NCBI RefSeq assembly: GCF_000420065.1
Contig: NZ_ATUF01000002.1
Span: 1-64,000 of the forward strand
Direction of reading: 5' to 3'
Source of the DNA: Varibaculum cambriense DSM 15806
Lineage (GTDB): Bacteria > Actinomycetota > Actinomycetes > Actinomycetales > Actinomycetaceae
Length of the DNA: 64,000 nt
Shown: piece by piece, positions 50,021 to 58,347 of the stretch
Layout: each line of letters begins with the position of its first letter
How positions within the stretch are numbered: position 1 is the first letter of the stretch
Notes under the pieces: model-generated
What the model saw: the letters and a program-made list of their open reading frames with translations, nothing else
What the model was told of the DNA's origin: nothing
Databases searched by the model: none
Made by a program: the position numbers and the translations under genes

Positions 50021-51127
50021 TTAGGAGGGCGCACCTGGGCTAGTTTCCGGCTCTGGCGGGGGCGCATCTACTGCAGCGCTGTTTCCCCGCACCCAATAAT
50101 CGGCGCGCTTAACTACGTCACGCCGCACCCGGCGGGTCTTCCGCTCCGCGGGATTACGCTGTCCGATTCGCACTTGTTCCCAATCATCTTCTGAGCTCCA
50201 CTGCCCACCGTTTATCTTGGCCGCCTTAGGGGTATTTCCAAGTTTTTTCGGTCGCCGTGCCTCCCTTGCCAGTACTCGGCAGGTAACCAGAAACCCGGTA
50301 TGTCCTACCATTTGATGCTCGGGGCGCAGCGATAACCCCTCGGTATGCCACTGTCTTTGGATAGTCTCCTCGGTGCAGGTAAAACCGAAGCGCCCATCTT
50401 TTCTAAGTGCTTCTACCAGGGTAGACACTTGAGTTACAGTGGTTACGTAGCAACAGAGCACCCCGCCGGGAATTAGTAACTGGTGCAGGATATCCAGGTA
50501 GCTCCAGGGATCAAGCAGGTCGATGACGGCGCGATCGAAATAGTGGGAACCGTAAACGGCGTCGAGATCCATATCCCCTAGGCGTGCGCGTTGCAGCTGC
50601 CAGGCGGGATAAGGACGACCAAACCATAAATCCACATTCGCCTGGGCAATATCGGCGAAGTCTTCGCGTTCTTCCACCGAAACCAACTGTCCAGTTTCCC
50701 CGATCATCTCCAGGAGCGAAATCGTAAGCGCCCCGGAACCGGCTCCACATTCAAAAACCCGAGCACCGGTGAAAATATCGGCAGATTGCAGGATTTGCGC
50801 CGCGTCCTTGGGATAGATAATCGCTGCTCCCCGCGGCATGGATAGAGTATAGTCCAGGCGGCGAGGACGAAAAGCCAAGAATTCGCGCCCTTCTCGGGAA
50901 CGAATCAGGCTGCCTTCTTCCCTGCCCAATAAGTCGGCGAGTGGGAAAGAAGCTTTTGCCGTGTTGAACCAGCCCTTTTCGGTAATAGTTACAGTATGTA
51001 AATCCCCAGAGGCCCCCTGGAGCTGCACCCGATCACCGAGTCTAAAGGATCCGCGCGGACGCACCGATAAGCCCGGGACATCTGGGTGAGCACGTCCGCT
51101 TCTTTTTCCTGGTTCTATCTGATTCAT
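50021..51127 (-). CDS. trmI: tRNA (adenine-58-N1)-methyltransferase TrmI
   Basis: 368 residues; methylates A58 in the T loop of tRNAs. The N-terminal beta domain and Rossmann methyltransferase core are intact: LSMPRGAAIIYPKDAAQIL, ARVFECGAGSGALTISLLEM (SAM site) and FDRAVIDLLDPWSYLDIL. The C-terminus (about 85 residues) is longer and basic. trmI next to the pupylation ATPase is typical in actinobacteria. Upstream TAGGAT lies 7 nt before the ATG, so the mRNA may be leaderless; GGGGG abuts the ATG. Confidence 0.94.
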   Translation of the reverse strand: MNQIEPGKRSGRAHPDVPGLSVRPRGSFRLGDRVQLQGASGDLHTVTITEKGWFNTAKASFPLADLLGREEGSLIRSREGREFLAFRPRRLDYTLSMPRGAAIIYPKDAAQILQSADIFTGARVFECGAGSGALTISLLEMIGETGQLVSVEEREDFADIAQANVDLWFGRPYPAWQLQRARLGDMDLDAVYGSHYFDRAVIDLLDPWSYLDILHQLLIPGGVLCCYVTTVTQVSTLVEALRKDGRFGFTCTEETIQRQWHTEGLSLRPEHQMVGHTGFLVTCRVLAREARRPKKLGNTPKAAKINGGQWSSEDDWEQVRIGQRNPAERKTRRVRRDVVKRADYWVRGNSAAVDAPPPEPETSPGAPS

Positions 51128-51190
51128 CCCCCTAATCCTAGCTTTTTCTTGCCCGCTTCCGGGTATCAGGTAGCGCCTTACAATACTCTT

Positions 51191-52057
51191 ATGAGTATTT
51201 CGACGCGCGCCGCTGCCCTCTCCCCTTCTCGGATTGGTACTTTCCGTAACTGTCCCCTACAGTTCCGTTTCCAAGTGATAGATAAACTACCCACTAAAGA
51301 ATCTCAGGTGCGCCAACGGGGAACTTTAGTACACGCAGCTCTAGAAAATTTATTTGACCTACCAGCTCAAGAACGTACTTTTGCCGCCGCCGACAGCAAG
51401 ATGGGGGAAGCCTGGGACAAAACTCTTAACGAAAAACCGGATTTACTTGCCGAGCTTTTTGAGGAAGATAAAACTGAAGAAAACCAGTTCTTAGAAACCG
51501 CTCGCCAATTGCTGGCTAACTATTTCCAAATGGAAAACCCCGATCGCCTCGCCCCTGCGCACCGGGAAAAATATCTGCGCGTAACCGATAAAAATCATCT
51601 GCACCTGCATGGATATATTGATCGAGTAGATATCTCTCCCACCGGGTTGGTACGGATCGTGGATTACAAGACTGGCAAAGCTCCCGCCGAACGCTATATC
51701 GGTCCCTACCAGTTCCAAATTCGTTTTTATGCACTGCTGTGGCACTTGACGCAAGGCCAGCTGCCAACTCGCTTGCAGCTGCTGTTCCTAAAGAACCGGC
51801 AGGTCTACACCTACACCCCCACTCCCGCGGATATTGATGCCACCACCGAGGAAATCCTGGCAGTTTGGGAGCAAATCTCTACACAGGCTCATTCGGGATA
51901 TTTTCCCCCACGCCGCTCCCCGCTATGTAATTGGTGTGATTATCGTGCCTATTGCCCCCTAATGGACGGAGTCGCCCCCGAGATTTCTAGCGAGGGAGTA
52001 CAGCAATTACTTACTGCCCAAGAAAGTAGCGCAGCGGAAACCGGGAATTTAAGCTAA
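51191..52057 (+). CDS. RecB-family PD-(D/E)XK exonuclease
   Basis: 288 residues from ATG 51191. A start at 51086 would run back into the divergent trmI gene and is unlikely. Features are SPSRIGTFRNCPLQFRFQVI (first Cys of the Fe-S site), GTLVHAALENLFDLP, IDRVDISPTGLVRIVDYKTG (Asp and D-Y-K-T-G nuclease core) and the Cys cluster CNWCDYRAYCP near the end, as in AddB/Cas4-like iron-sulfur nucleases. The -10 TACAAT (51179-51184) is 6 nt before the ATG with no ribosome site, implying a leaderless mRNA. Likely a DNA-repair nuclease. Confidence 0.9.
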   Translation: MSISTRAAALSPSRIGTFRNCPLQFRFQVIDKLPTKESQVRQRGTLVHAALENLFDLPAQERTFAAADSKMGEAWDKTLNEKPDLLAELFEEDKTEENQFLETARQLLANYFQMENPDRLAPAHREKYLRVTDKNHLHLHGYIDRVDISPTGLVRIVDYKTGKAPAERYIGPYQFQIRFYALLWHLTQGQLPTRLQLLFLKNRQVYTYTPTPADIDATTEEILAVWEQISTQAHSGYFPPRRSPLCNWCDYRAYCPLMDGVAPEISSEGVQQLLTAQESSAAETGNLS

Positions 52058-52690
52058 TAGTTCCCGGATATCACTCAGGTGTAGCTGTCCCACCGAATCA
52101 AACTTTGCCGCTGGAATGCCCGGCACTTCCCCAGTCCCGACAAGTACCAGGCGCGCCCCGGCATCTTGGCCAGCAGTCAACCCGGGAGCAGAATCCTCTA
52201 CTACCAGGCAATTTTCTATCGGTACCTTTAATCGCTGCGCCGCCAGGCGGTAGGGATCACCCGTAGGTTTTTGCCGCATATTCGGTTCCGAACCAGTCAC
52301 CATCACTTCTAAAGCTCCTTCCGGAGCGCTGGCACACACATCGTGAACCAAGATTTCATAGGAAGCGGAGACTAACGCAGTGGGGATTCCGGCCCTGGTC
52401 AAGTCCCTTAGCAATTCTTGTGCTCCCGGTATCCAGGGAACCCCTTCCCAGGCATAGAGCTCGTGCATATTCGCGACCATCATCTCCACAGCTTTCTCTG
52501 GCTCCAGTGGCAGATTCTTTAGCTCAATCATGAGAGAGGCACTATCGAAAAGTGAATGTCCAGTTAGGGTATCCCCGTCCTCTTCGGTCCAAACTTTTCC
52601 GAAACTAGCAACTATTTTTTCCTCGGTGCGTTGCCAGAGCGGTTCGGAATCAATTAAGGTTCCGTCCATATCGAAAAGAACCGCCCCCAT
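52049..52690 (-). CDS. HAD-family phosphatase
   Basis: 213 residues from ATG 52690 behind AAAGGAG; longer forms start inside uppP. Subfamily IA, beta-phosphoglucomutase-like: VLFDMDGTLIDSEPLW (catalytic Asp pair), the cap, ALVSASYE (motif II), RQKPTGDPYRLAAQRL (Lys, motif III) and CLVVEDSAPGLTAGQDAGAR (motif IV). The substrate is probably a small sugar phosphate; none can be named. It overlaps the end of the RecB-type gene by 9 bp (convergent). Confidence 0.9.
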   Translation of the reverse strand: MGAVLFDMDGTLIDSEPLWQRTEEKIVASFGKVWTEEDGDTLTGHSLFDSASLMIELKNLPLEPEKAVEMMVANMHELYAWEGVPWIPGAQELLRDLTRAGIPTALVSASYEILVHDVCASAPEGALEVMVTGSEPNMRQKPTGDPYRLAAQRLKVPIENCLVVEDSAPGLTAGQDAGARLVLVGTGEVPGIPAAKFDSVGQLHLSDIRELLA

Positions 52691-52706
52691 ATTTAACTCC
52701 TTTACT

Positions 52707-53567
52707 TTAAGCGAAAGCCGAGAGAGCTCCGGCGGCAAGGGCAACTCCTACCGCAGAGCCCAAGACTAACCGATAGATAACGAACGGCGTGAAAGTTTTG
52801 GTTTCCAGCAGGCGCATGAACCACACGATTACCGCGTAGCCTACGGCGAAAGCCACTATCGTTGCCAGGATCGTTGGCCCCCAGCCGGCAGGATTATTAC
52901 CCACCGATTTAGCAGCCTCGTAAAACCCGGAAGCAAAAACTGCCGGCATCGCCAGCAGGAACGAGTAGCGAGCAGCAGCTACCCGGGTAAAGCCCATCAG
53001 CCGACCAGCGGTAATAGTTCCGCCCGAACGGGAAACCCCGGGAACCAGCGCTAAAGCCTGCGCGAAACCATAAATAATTGCTTGTACCCAGGAAAGATGA
53101 TCAAGGGTTTTCTCTTTTTTCCCAAAGCGGTCTGCCGCGCCCAAGAACAAGGCAAACACGATTAGCATCGCCACCGTAATCCACATATTGCGGAACTCTT
53201 TTTCAATCCAATCTTGACCGAGCAACCCTAAGATCCCGATCGGCAGCGAACCTACGATAATCATCCAGCCCATACGCACATCTGGGTCACTTTGGGTAAC
53301 CCCACTGCGAGTGGGCACGAAAGCTTGGAACCATTTACGCACTATCCGAGAGATATCTTTCCAAAAGTAGATGAGGACGGCGCTTTCGGTTCCTATCTGG
53401 GTGATCGCGGTGAAGGCGGCACCGGGGTCATCTCCAAACAGCGCCCCTAAAATCCGCAGGTGGGCAGAGGAAGAAATTGGCAAGAACTCGGTAAGTCCCT
53501 GCACCAGACCCATAATTATGGCTTCAATGGTATTCACGACCTCCAAGCCTATCCTTTTAGTGGTCAC
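52707..53567 (-). CDS. uppP: Undecaprenyl-diphosphatase UppP (BacA)
   Basis: About 286 residues. I chose GTG 53567 because GAGGAAAGG precedes it; GTG 53537 (NTIEAIIMG) is also possible, and longer frames lack a ribosome site. Motifs are [60 protein letters not shown] and the C-terminal helices. It recycles the lipid carrier for cell-wall synthesis and gives bacitracin tolerance. It lies 16 bp before the HAD gene. Confidence 0.95.
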   Translation of the reverse strand: MTTKRIGLEVVNTIEAIIMGLVQGLTEFLPISSSAHLRILGALFGDDPGAAFTAITQIGTESAVLIYFWKDISRIVRKWFQAFVPTRSGVTQSDPDVRMGWMIIVGSLPIGILGLLGQDWIEKEFRNMWITVAMLIVFALFLGAADRFGKKEKTLDHLSWVQAIIYGFAQALALVPGVSRSGGTITAGRLMGFTRVAAARYSFLLAMPAVFASGFYEAAKSVGNNPAGWGPTILATIVAFAVGYAVIVWFMRLLETKTFTPFVIYRLVLGSAVGVALAAGALSAFA

Positions 53568-53779
53568 TACTCGCCTTTCCTCTAGGTGTTTTCTCTCACC
53601 TCCCCCAGTTCCTCTCTGCTCTGGTACTGCCGGCCTCCCACCTGTAATGCATTTTCTTCGGCTATCGACCCGAAATTCTAAATAGACCTTCCCTGTGAAC
53701 ACTCAATCTGGCCTAGCTTTTTTCTGCTCTTGCGCCGTGCCTGAAAACTTCTCACCTCCTTCCCCTTTAACCTGGGAGT

Positions 53780-54715
53780 ATGGAGAAAAGAAGATTAGGA
53801 CGCACCGGCCTTATGGTTTCCAGCTTGGGGCTAGGGACTCTCACCTGGGGGCGGGATACCGACCTAGAACAGGCCAGCGAACAGTTGCGGATGTTCCTAG
53901 ACGCCGGGGGTAATCTGCTTGACACTGCCGCTACCTATGGGGAAGGCGAATCTGAAAAACTCATCGGCACCCTTTTGGACGAGGAGTTTTCCCGCGATGA
54001 CCTGGTGATCTGTTCAAAAGCAGGAGTAAGAGCAGGCGATCCTCCTTCGGTTGATGCGTCCCGGGCGAATCTATTACGCGGTCTGGACCAGACTCTGGAG
54101 CGGCTGGGAACCGCCTATATTGATGTATGGTTTGTCCACCACTACGACCCATTTGTACGGGTAGAAGAGACTTTAACCGCTTTAGAGATGGCACTGCGTT
54201 CCGGGCGCGCCCGCTACGTGGGGGTATCGAATTACCCGGCTTGGGCAATGGCAGAACTCGCGGTATTACTGGGGCAGGATCGCTATGAAGTTGCCGCGGT
54301 CCAAGGGGAATATTCGTTAGTCAACCGTCAGGTGGAAGACGAGGTACTGGGAGCAGCCGAGCATTTCGACTCCAGCTTTATCGCCTGGTCTCCCCTGGGG
54401 CGCGGGGTTTTAACCGGAAAATATCAAACTAGTATTCCGCCAGATTCGCGGGCAGCTTCCCCACATTTACAGGGTTTTGTGTCCCCTTACCTGTCTGCCG
54501 AATATCAGCCGATTATCGAGGCCGTGTTAGCGGGAGCTGAAGGCTTAGAGTGGGAGCCCTTAAAACTGGCATTAGCTTGGGTGAAGGATGCTCCTGGGGT
54601 CACCAGTGCTTTAACGGGGGCGCGCAGCGCTGGGCAATTTGCCGCGATATTAAAAGCAGCAGATGCGCATGTGCCCCACCAGATACGAGTAGCTTTGAAT
54701 GAGGCGAGCGAGTAA
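53780..54715 (+). CDS. Aldo/keto reductase
   Basis: 311 residues, NADPH-dependent (beta/alpha)8 barrel. It begins RRLGRTGLMVSSLGLGTLTW and has LLDTAATYGEGESEKLIGTL (catalytic Asp/Tyr), LVICSKAG (Lys), DVWFVHHYDP (His), VGVSNYPAW and FIAWSPLGRGVLTG. It is of the AKR11/YajO type, with unknown carbonyl substrate. Single gene, divergent from uppP over about 210 bp; GGGAG lies close to the ATG. Confidence 0.94.
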   Translation: MEKRRLGRTGLMVSSLGLGTLTWGRDTDLEQASEQLRMFLDAGGNLLDTAATYGEGESEKLIGTLLDEEFSRDDLVICSKAGVRAGDPPSVDASRANLLRGLDQTLERLGTAYIDVWFVHHYDPFVRVEETLTALEMALRSGRARYVGVSNYPAWAMAELAVLLGQDRYEVAAVQGEYSLVNRQVEDEVLGAAEHFDSSFIAWSPLGRGVLTGKYQTSIPPDSRAASPHLQGFVSPYLSAEYQPIIEAVLAGAEGLEWEPLKLALAWVKDAPGVTSALTGARSAGQFAAILKAADAHVPHQIRVALNEASE

Positions 54716-54731
54716 GGAAACCGGGGAAGAC

Positions 54732-55145
54732 TTAATCGTCTTCGTCGTCCTCATCGTCCTCGTCAAAGTCGTATTCTTCGTCGAGGATTTCTTCTGGTTC
54801 GTCTAGGAGATCGTCACCATTTTCTTCGTCTTCGTCGTCATCGTCGAAATCGTAGTCTTCATCCTCGTCCTGATACCCCGATCCGTCTGCTTGGAGTACC
54901 TGATCTACATGGTCGAAAAGACTTTCCGAATCGATATCTTCATCCTCGAAAATATCTAGCGGCAGGTCGCAGCCTAATTGGGAATAGAGGGCTTCGTCGT
55001 AGGCGGAAAACGCGGCTTCTAGTTTTTCTCCGGCGCGGGCTACCTGCGGATCACAATCTGGATCTTCCGCACCACGCGCCGCCTCTAAATGTGCCTGCAG
55101 CGCACCCACAAAGTTATCGAACGTTATTTGTAAACGGTCAGCCAC
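54732..55145 (-). CDS. Highly acidic protein of unknown function
   Basis: 137 residues. Residues 1-65 form a helical domain (FDNFVGALQAHLEAARGAED) with two cysteines; residues about 66-137 are almost wholly Asp/Glu with scattered Tyr/Phe (DEDYDFDDDDEDEENGDD and similar). The start is GTG. The tail would be disordered and strongly negative and could bind cations or basic proteins, or mimic nucleic acid. Similar acidic proteins occur in actinobacteria without known function. The nucleotide sequence of the tail is a low-complexity GAY/GAR run, so repeat-length variation is likely. Confidence 0.7.
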   Translation of the reverse strand: MADRLQITFDNFVGALQAHLEAARGAEDPDCDPQVARAGEKLEAAFSAYDEALYSQLGCDLPLDIFEDEDIDSESLFDHVDQVLQADGSGYQDEDEDYDFDDDDEDEENGDDLLDEPEEILDEEYDFDEDDEDDEDD

Positions 55146-55183
55146 GATACACTACCCCCTGGGCTCCGAATCAACCTGGATGC

Positions 55184-56278
55184 TTAGGGTAGGTGAAGCT
55201 GTCCGCGAATCATGGTCACCATCAAATCGGTACCCTTGATTTCCGCGGTTTCTTCCGATCCGACGATCCGCGTCGTACCATCCGGGTCTACTAGCTGTGA
55301 GGCACCACCATCAGGGCCTAACGGCAAAATAACCCATTCCTTACCCGGAGCATAGGTTGTCGAAGGAGGCCGACCGGAAAGCTGATCACGAATATTCGCG
55401 ATCACCACCCGGGCGTGAGCGCGAGCAGCATCTGCGCGCTTTGATTCCGGCACATCGGTAATGTCGCCCACGGCGTAAACATTTTCCATGTCTTTAACGC
55501 GCAGGTGCTCATCAACCATAACTGTGCCATTGGCATGCATGACCTGGGAATACGACCCGTGCAGGTAACCGGAAGAGGTTTGAGCCCCGTAGCACAGGAA
55601 CCACATATCAGCTTCCACGGGCACCCCCGCCAGGGTCTCTACCTGGAAGGTGGAGAGCATCCCCACATCCGTAGGTGGCATATAGGCTAAGGGCGAGCCG
55701 AGTACTAGGTCGATGCCGCGATCTTCTAACTGAGCGGTAATAGTTTCCCGCAAAGAATCCAGGTAACCAGGAGTTCCCAGGATATAGGGCTCCTTGTCCA
55801 CCATGATGATTTTCATATCCGGGTAAGTGGAGGTTAACTCACCGGCGAATTCTACGCCGACGGTGCCGGCGCCAACCAGCATTACTCGTTTTGCGCGTGC
55901 CAAGTTGTCGCGAGTTTGATCTAAACGGGCTTTTGCTACCGAGGCTTGAGAAACCATGTGTTTTGCGGGGAATGGGTAGGTGGTTCCCGTTGCTAACACG
56001 AGGAAATCTGCCTCGATGGGATCGTGGCCGGCAACATAAACGGTGCGACCATCTACCCGCATACAAGTTCCATGGACGACTTTGCCACGATCTAACAGCC
56101 GACTGTAGGGCATAAACACGGTATGTCCCCACACGGAATCTACTGCCGCCCTCAGCGCTGCCGCGTGATGTACGAACTGGTCTTTTTGTTCGACCAGCGT
56201 GACATCAGCCACGTCATCCAGGCCACCTGCCACGGTTATGCCACCGTAACCGCCGCCAATGACAACTACTTTAGCCAC
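55184..56278 (-). CDS. FAD-dependent pyridine nucleotide oxidoreductase (NDH-2/AIF-like)
   Basis: 364 residues. The FAD-binding VVIGGGYGGITVAGGL is at the N-terminus, ATGTTYPFPAKH follows, the NAD(P)H site is VMLVGAGTVGVEFAGELTST, and the second FAD contact is NVYAVGDITDVPESKRA. It lacks CxxC redox cysteines and obvious membrane helices, like AIF/FSP1 or short NDH-2 proteins that reduce quinones at the membrane surface. GTG start behind GGGGAGG. It is monocistronic. Confidence 0.88.
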   Translation of the reverse strand: MAKVVVIGGGYGGITVAGGLDDVADVTLVEQKDQFVHHAAALRAAVDSVWGHTVFMPYSRLLDRGKVVHGTCMRVDGRTVYVAGHDPIEADFLVLATGTTYPFPAKHMVSQASVAKARLDQTRDNLARAKRVMLVGAGTVGVEFAGELTSTYPDMKIIMVDKEPYILGTPGYLDSLRETITAQLEDRGIDLVLGSPLAYMPPTDVGMLSTFQVETLAGVPVEADMWFLCYGAQTSSGYLHGSYSQVMHANGTVMVDEHLRVKDMENVYAVGDITDVPESKRADAARAHARVVIANIRDQLSGRPPSTTYAPGKEWVILPLGPDGGASQLVDPDGTTRIVGSEETAEIKGTDLMVTMIRGQLHLP

Positions 56279-56458
56279 GCTACCTCCCCTTTTATCCGTT
56301 CTGGTTGGTACCCAAAACAGACGCGAGCTAAATCAGACCGGCAGCTGCCATCGGTCACCCGCTAGAGCGACGAGATGAAGACCTACCAACCTAACGTTCA
56401 TTTCTTCAGTTCTAGTGTATCTTACGGTATCAAAAAGAATAACTCTTTAGTAACTATC

Positions 56459-56968
56459 CTACTCGGGAATACGGGTTTTTAGCGCCCTTTTAATATTGGG
56501 AGGAAAAAAATTTTCTCCTTTAAGAACTTTCCCATCTTCGCGGTAAATCGGTTTACCCTCGCCATCCAGTTTAGAGAGGTTTGAGGCCTGCACTTCTCGC
56601 AGTACTGCCGGCAAAGATATCCCGCATTCCAACGCCATTCCATAAATCACGTAAATCAAATCCGCGAGCGCGTCAGCAGTTTCTACGGTGTCGCGGGTAC
56701 CGTCGTCGGGTAAAGAAGAAATAGTTTTTTCCAAGAGGCGGCGCGCCTCATCTCCATAAACTGCACCGGTAAGCTCGCTAACTTCCTCGTAGATTAGGCG
56801 CATCCGCATATGTATCCGTTCTCGATCTACCTCTGGCTGATCGTGTTTAATCGGCAGCCCGTAGACCTGATGAAACTGACGCACTAAATCTTCGGGACGG
56901 TGCGGATCCGGAATCTGATGTTCGGATTTCAGGTTATTTTTTTGTTGGGCTTCCTCGACCTCGTTCAT
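56459..56968 (-). CDS. MazG-like / phosphoribosyl-ATP pyrophosphohydrolase-like protein
   Basis: 169 residues, all-alpha NTP pyrophosphatase fold. Residues about 25-120 carry VRQFHQVYGLPIKHDQP, IYEEVSELTGAVYG (E-x-x-E metal site) and VETADALADLIYVIYGMALE (E-x-x-x-D second metal site). The C-terminal KLDGEGKPIYREDGKVLKGE is typical of the short Cof-associated/phage-like form. It likely cleaves an abnormal or excess nucleotide. It lies 15 bp after a HAD phosphatase gene, suggesting a shared house-cleaning role. Confidence 0.86.
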   Translation of the reverse strand: MNEVEEAQQKNNLKSEHQIPDPHRPEDLVRQFHQVYGLPIKHDQPEVDRERIHMRMRLIYEEVSELTGAVYGDEARRLLEKTISSLPDDGTRDTVETADALADLIYVIYGMALECGISLPAVLREVQASNLSKLDGEGKPIYREDGKVLKGENFFPPNIKRALKTRIPE

Positions 56969-56983
56969 TAAATTTTTCCTTTC

Positions 56984-57691
56984 CTACTTAGAAGTTGCAA
57001 GTAACGCGCTCTGCAGTTGCAACATTGAAGTTACCCAGGGAGCGCCAGGGAATTCCTCCCGGCTGCCCGCTCCCCAAGAAACCCCGATGACGTCTATACC
57101 GATGTTACAAGCCGCCTGGTAATCGTCCACGCGATCACCCACCATGACAGCCCGCCTCAGCGCACCAGAGGGAGATAACTGTTGGAGGGCGTAGCGAATA
57201 ACTCCCTCTTTCCCCCGCCTCAGCTGAGGATTAGCCACATCAGCGGGATTCTCGGCACTAGTTCCCGCTTTTTCTTGGGTTCCTGCCACCCAATCCAGAT
57301 AGGGGCTTAACCCGGTGGCCTCAGCGATATCGCGCACCAAATCTTCCAATTTGGAAGAGGCGACGGCAGTTTTCAAACCTTCGCTGCGTAAGCGTCGCAG
57401 TAGATCCTCCACCCCCGCAAATAGCGGCACCTGGGTCATCCGGGGACGATAATAGCGGCGGTAAACTTCCACTGCCTCATCTAATAGCTCTTCAGGTAAA
57501 TCTAAATACTGTTTAAACCCGATGCGCAGCGGTGGCCCTACGAAACGTTTAAGCTGCTGGGGAGTTTGTTCGGGCAAGTGATAGTGGGAAATAACTTCCG
57601 CAACCGCCTCGGTAATTAAGGGAACCGAATCGGTCAAGGTGCCATCCATGTCGAAAATCACGGTGTCAAAATAACGCTGCCCCACAAACAT
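56984..57691 (-). CDS. HAD hydrolase, phosphoglycolate phosphatase-like
   Basis: 235 residues, subfamily IA: VIFDMDGTLTDSVPLITEAV (nucleophile), a helical cap with FVGPPLRIGFKQYL, VASSKLEDL (motif II), the Lys region RRGKEGVIRYALQQL and MVGDRVDDYQAACNIGIDVI (motif IV). It resembles Gph/PpaX/5'-nucleotidase (YjjG-type) enzymes. Co-transcribed with the MazG-like gene. The substrate may be a phosphoglycolate or nucleotide. Confidence 0.9.
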   Translation of the reverse strand: MFVGQRYFDTVIFDMDGTLTDSVPLITEAVAEVISHYHLPEQTPQQLKRFVGPPLRIGFKQYLDLPEELLDEAVEVYRRYYRPRMTQVPLFAGVEDLLRRLRSEGLKTAVASSKLEDLVRDIAEATGLSPYLDWVAGTQEKAGTSAENPADVANPQLRRGKEGVIRYALQQLSPSGALRRAVMVGDRVDDYQAACNIGIDVIGVSWGAGSREEFPGAPWVTSMLQLQSALLATSK

Positions 57692-57851
57692 TCCGTTTCC
57701 GCTCTCTAGCTTTTCATTTCTTTAGGGCACCACACCCTGTCCTTATTGTAGGCAACTTTCTTTCCTGGTAAATCGAGGCAGTTTTGCCGCCGGTTTTCTC
57801 TTCACTTTTTCTACCAGCACCAAGATGTGCTAATCTCTCTGTTGTCCTCGA

Positions 57852-57939
57852 GCGCGGGTGGCGGAATCGGTAGACGCGCTAGCTTGAGGTGCTAGTGGCC
57901 AACTTAACGGCCGTGAGGGTTCAAGTCCCTTCCCGCGCA
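57852..57939 (+). tRNA. tRNA-Leu (anticodon GAG)
   Basis: A class II tRNA of 88 nt: acceptor GCGCGGG/CCCGCGC, D arm GCGGAATCGGTAGACGCG, anticodon stem CTAGC/GCTAG enclosing TTGAGGT (anticodon GAG), variable arm TGGCC...GGCCG and T arm GAGGGTTCAAGTCCCTT. The discriminator is A; CCA is not fully encoded (ACCG follows). Confidence 0.97.
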
Positions 57940-58347
57940 CCGTCCGTTTTGTCTTTAGCTTTTCTGGCTATTACGTGTTCCTTTTCTATTTCCTACCCGG
58001 TTTCCTGCGGTATCAATATACTTTTCACCAGCAGCCTACTCTGCCCGCAGGCACCCTCCTGAAGAATTTCCCAGAACCCTAAAACAGCTACCCAGTTGAA
58101 CGCCCCCGCATATACCTTTAGCAATAAAGGAAGCCACCCCTTGCGTATATCCCGAAAATTTCCCTCTAGGACTTACGTCCCCGGAAGGCCTTTAGCTCCT
58201 AACATGCGGAACTTCCTGCCGTTTATCGTCGAACATTAGGATAAATATTTTGCAAATACAGATTCCCAATTTTTTCAACTTTCCGGACTTACAATGAGTG
58301 CGAGTTCACCAGTCTAGGTGGAATGGTTATGCGGCAAGGAGAAAATG
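57940..58347 (+). other. 408-base upstream region of the dms operon
   Basis: No open frame here looks coding. It holds two DosR-like palindromes (58168-58200), possible -10 hexamers TAGGAT (58237-58242) and TACAAT (58290-58295), and the ribosome site AAGGAG (58336-58341) for dmsA. Nothing else is recognisable. Confidence 0.6.
58168..58200. promoter_or_regulatory. Tandem DosR/NarL-like boxes upstream of dmsA
   Basis: AGGACTTACGTCCCC (58168-58182) has the palindromic core GGAC-TTAC-GTCC, close to the mycobacterial DosR motif GGGACTTTNGTCCC. AGGCCTTTAGCTCCT (58186-58200) is a weaker second copy about 18 bp away. They sit 37-75 bp upstream of a TAGGAT -10 candidate, a place where LuxR/NarL-type response regulators activate. 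Assignment by motif resemblance only. Confidence 0.45.

Noticed and set aside
58141-58260. Possible molybdenum-cofactor riboswitch upstream of dmsA
   Set aside because: The conserved Moco motif blocks are not present; the palindromes fit protein-binding sites better.
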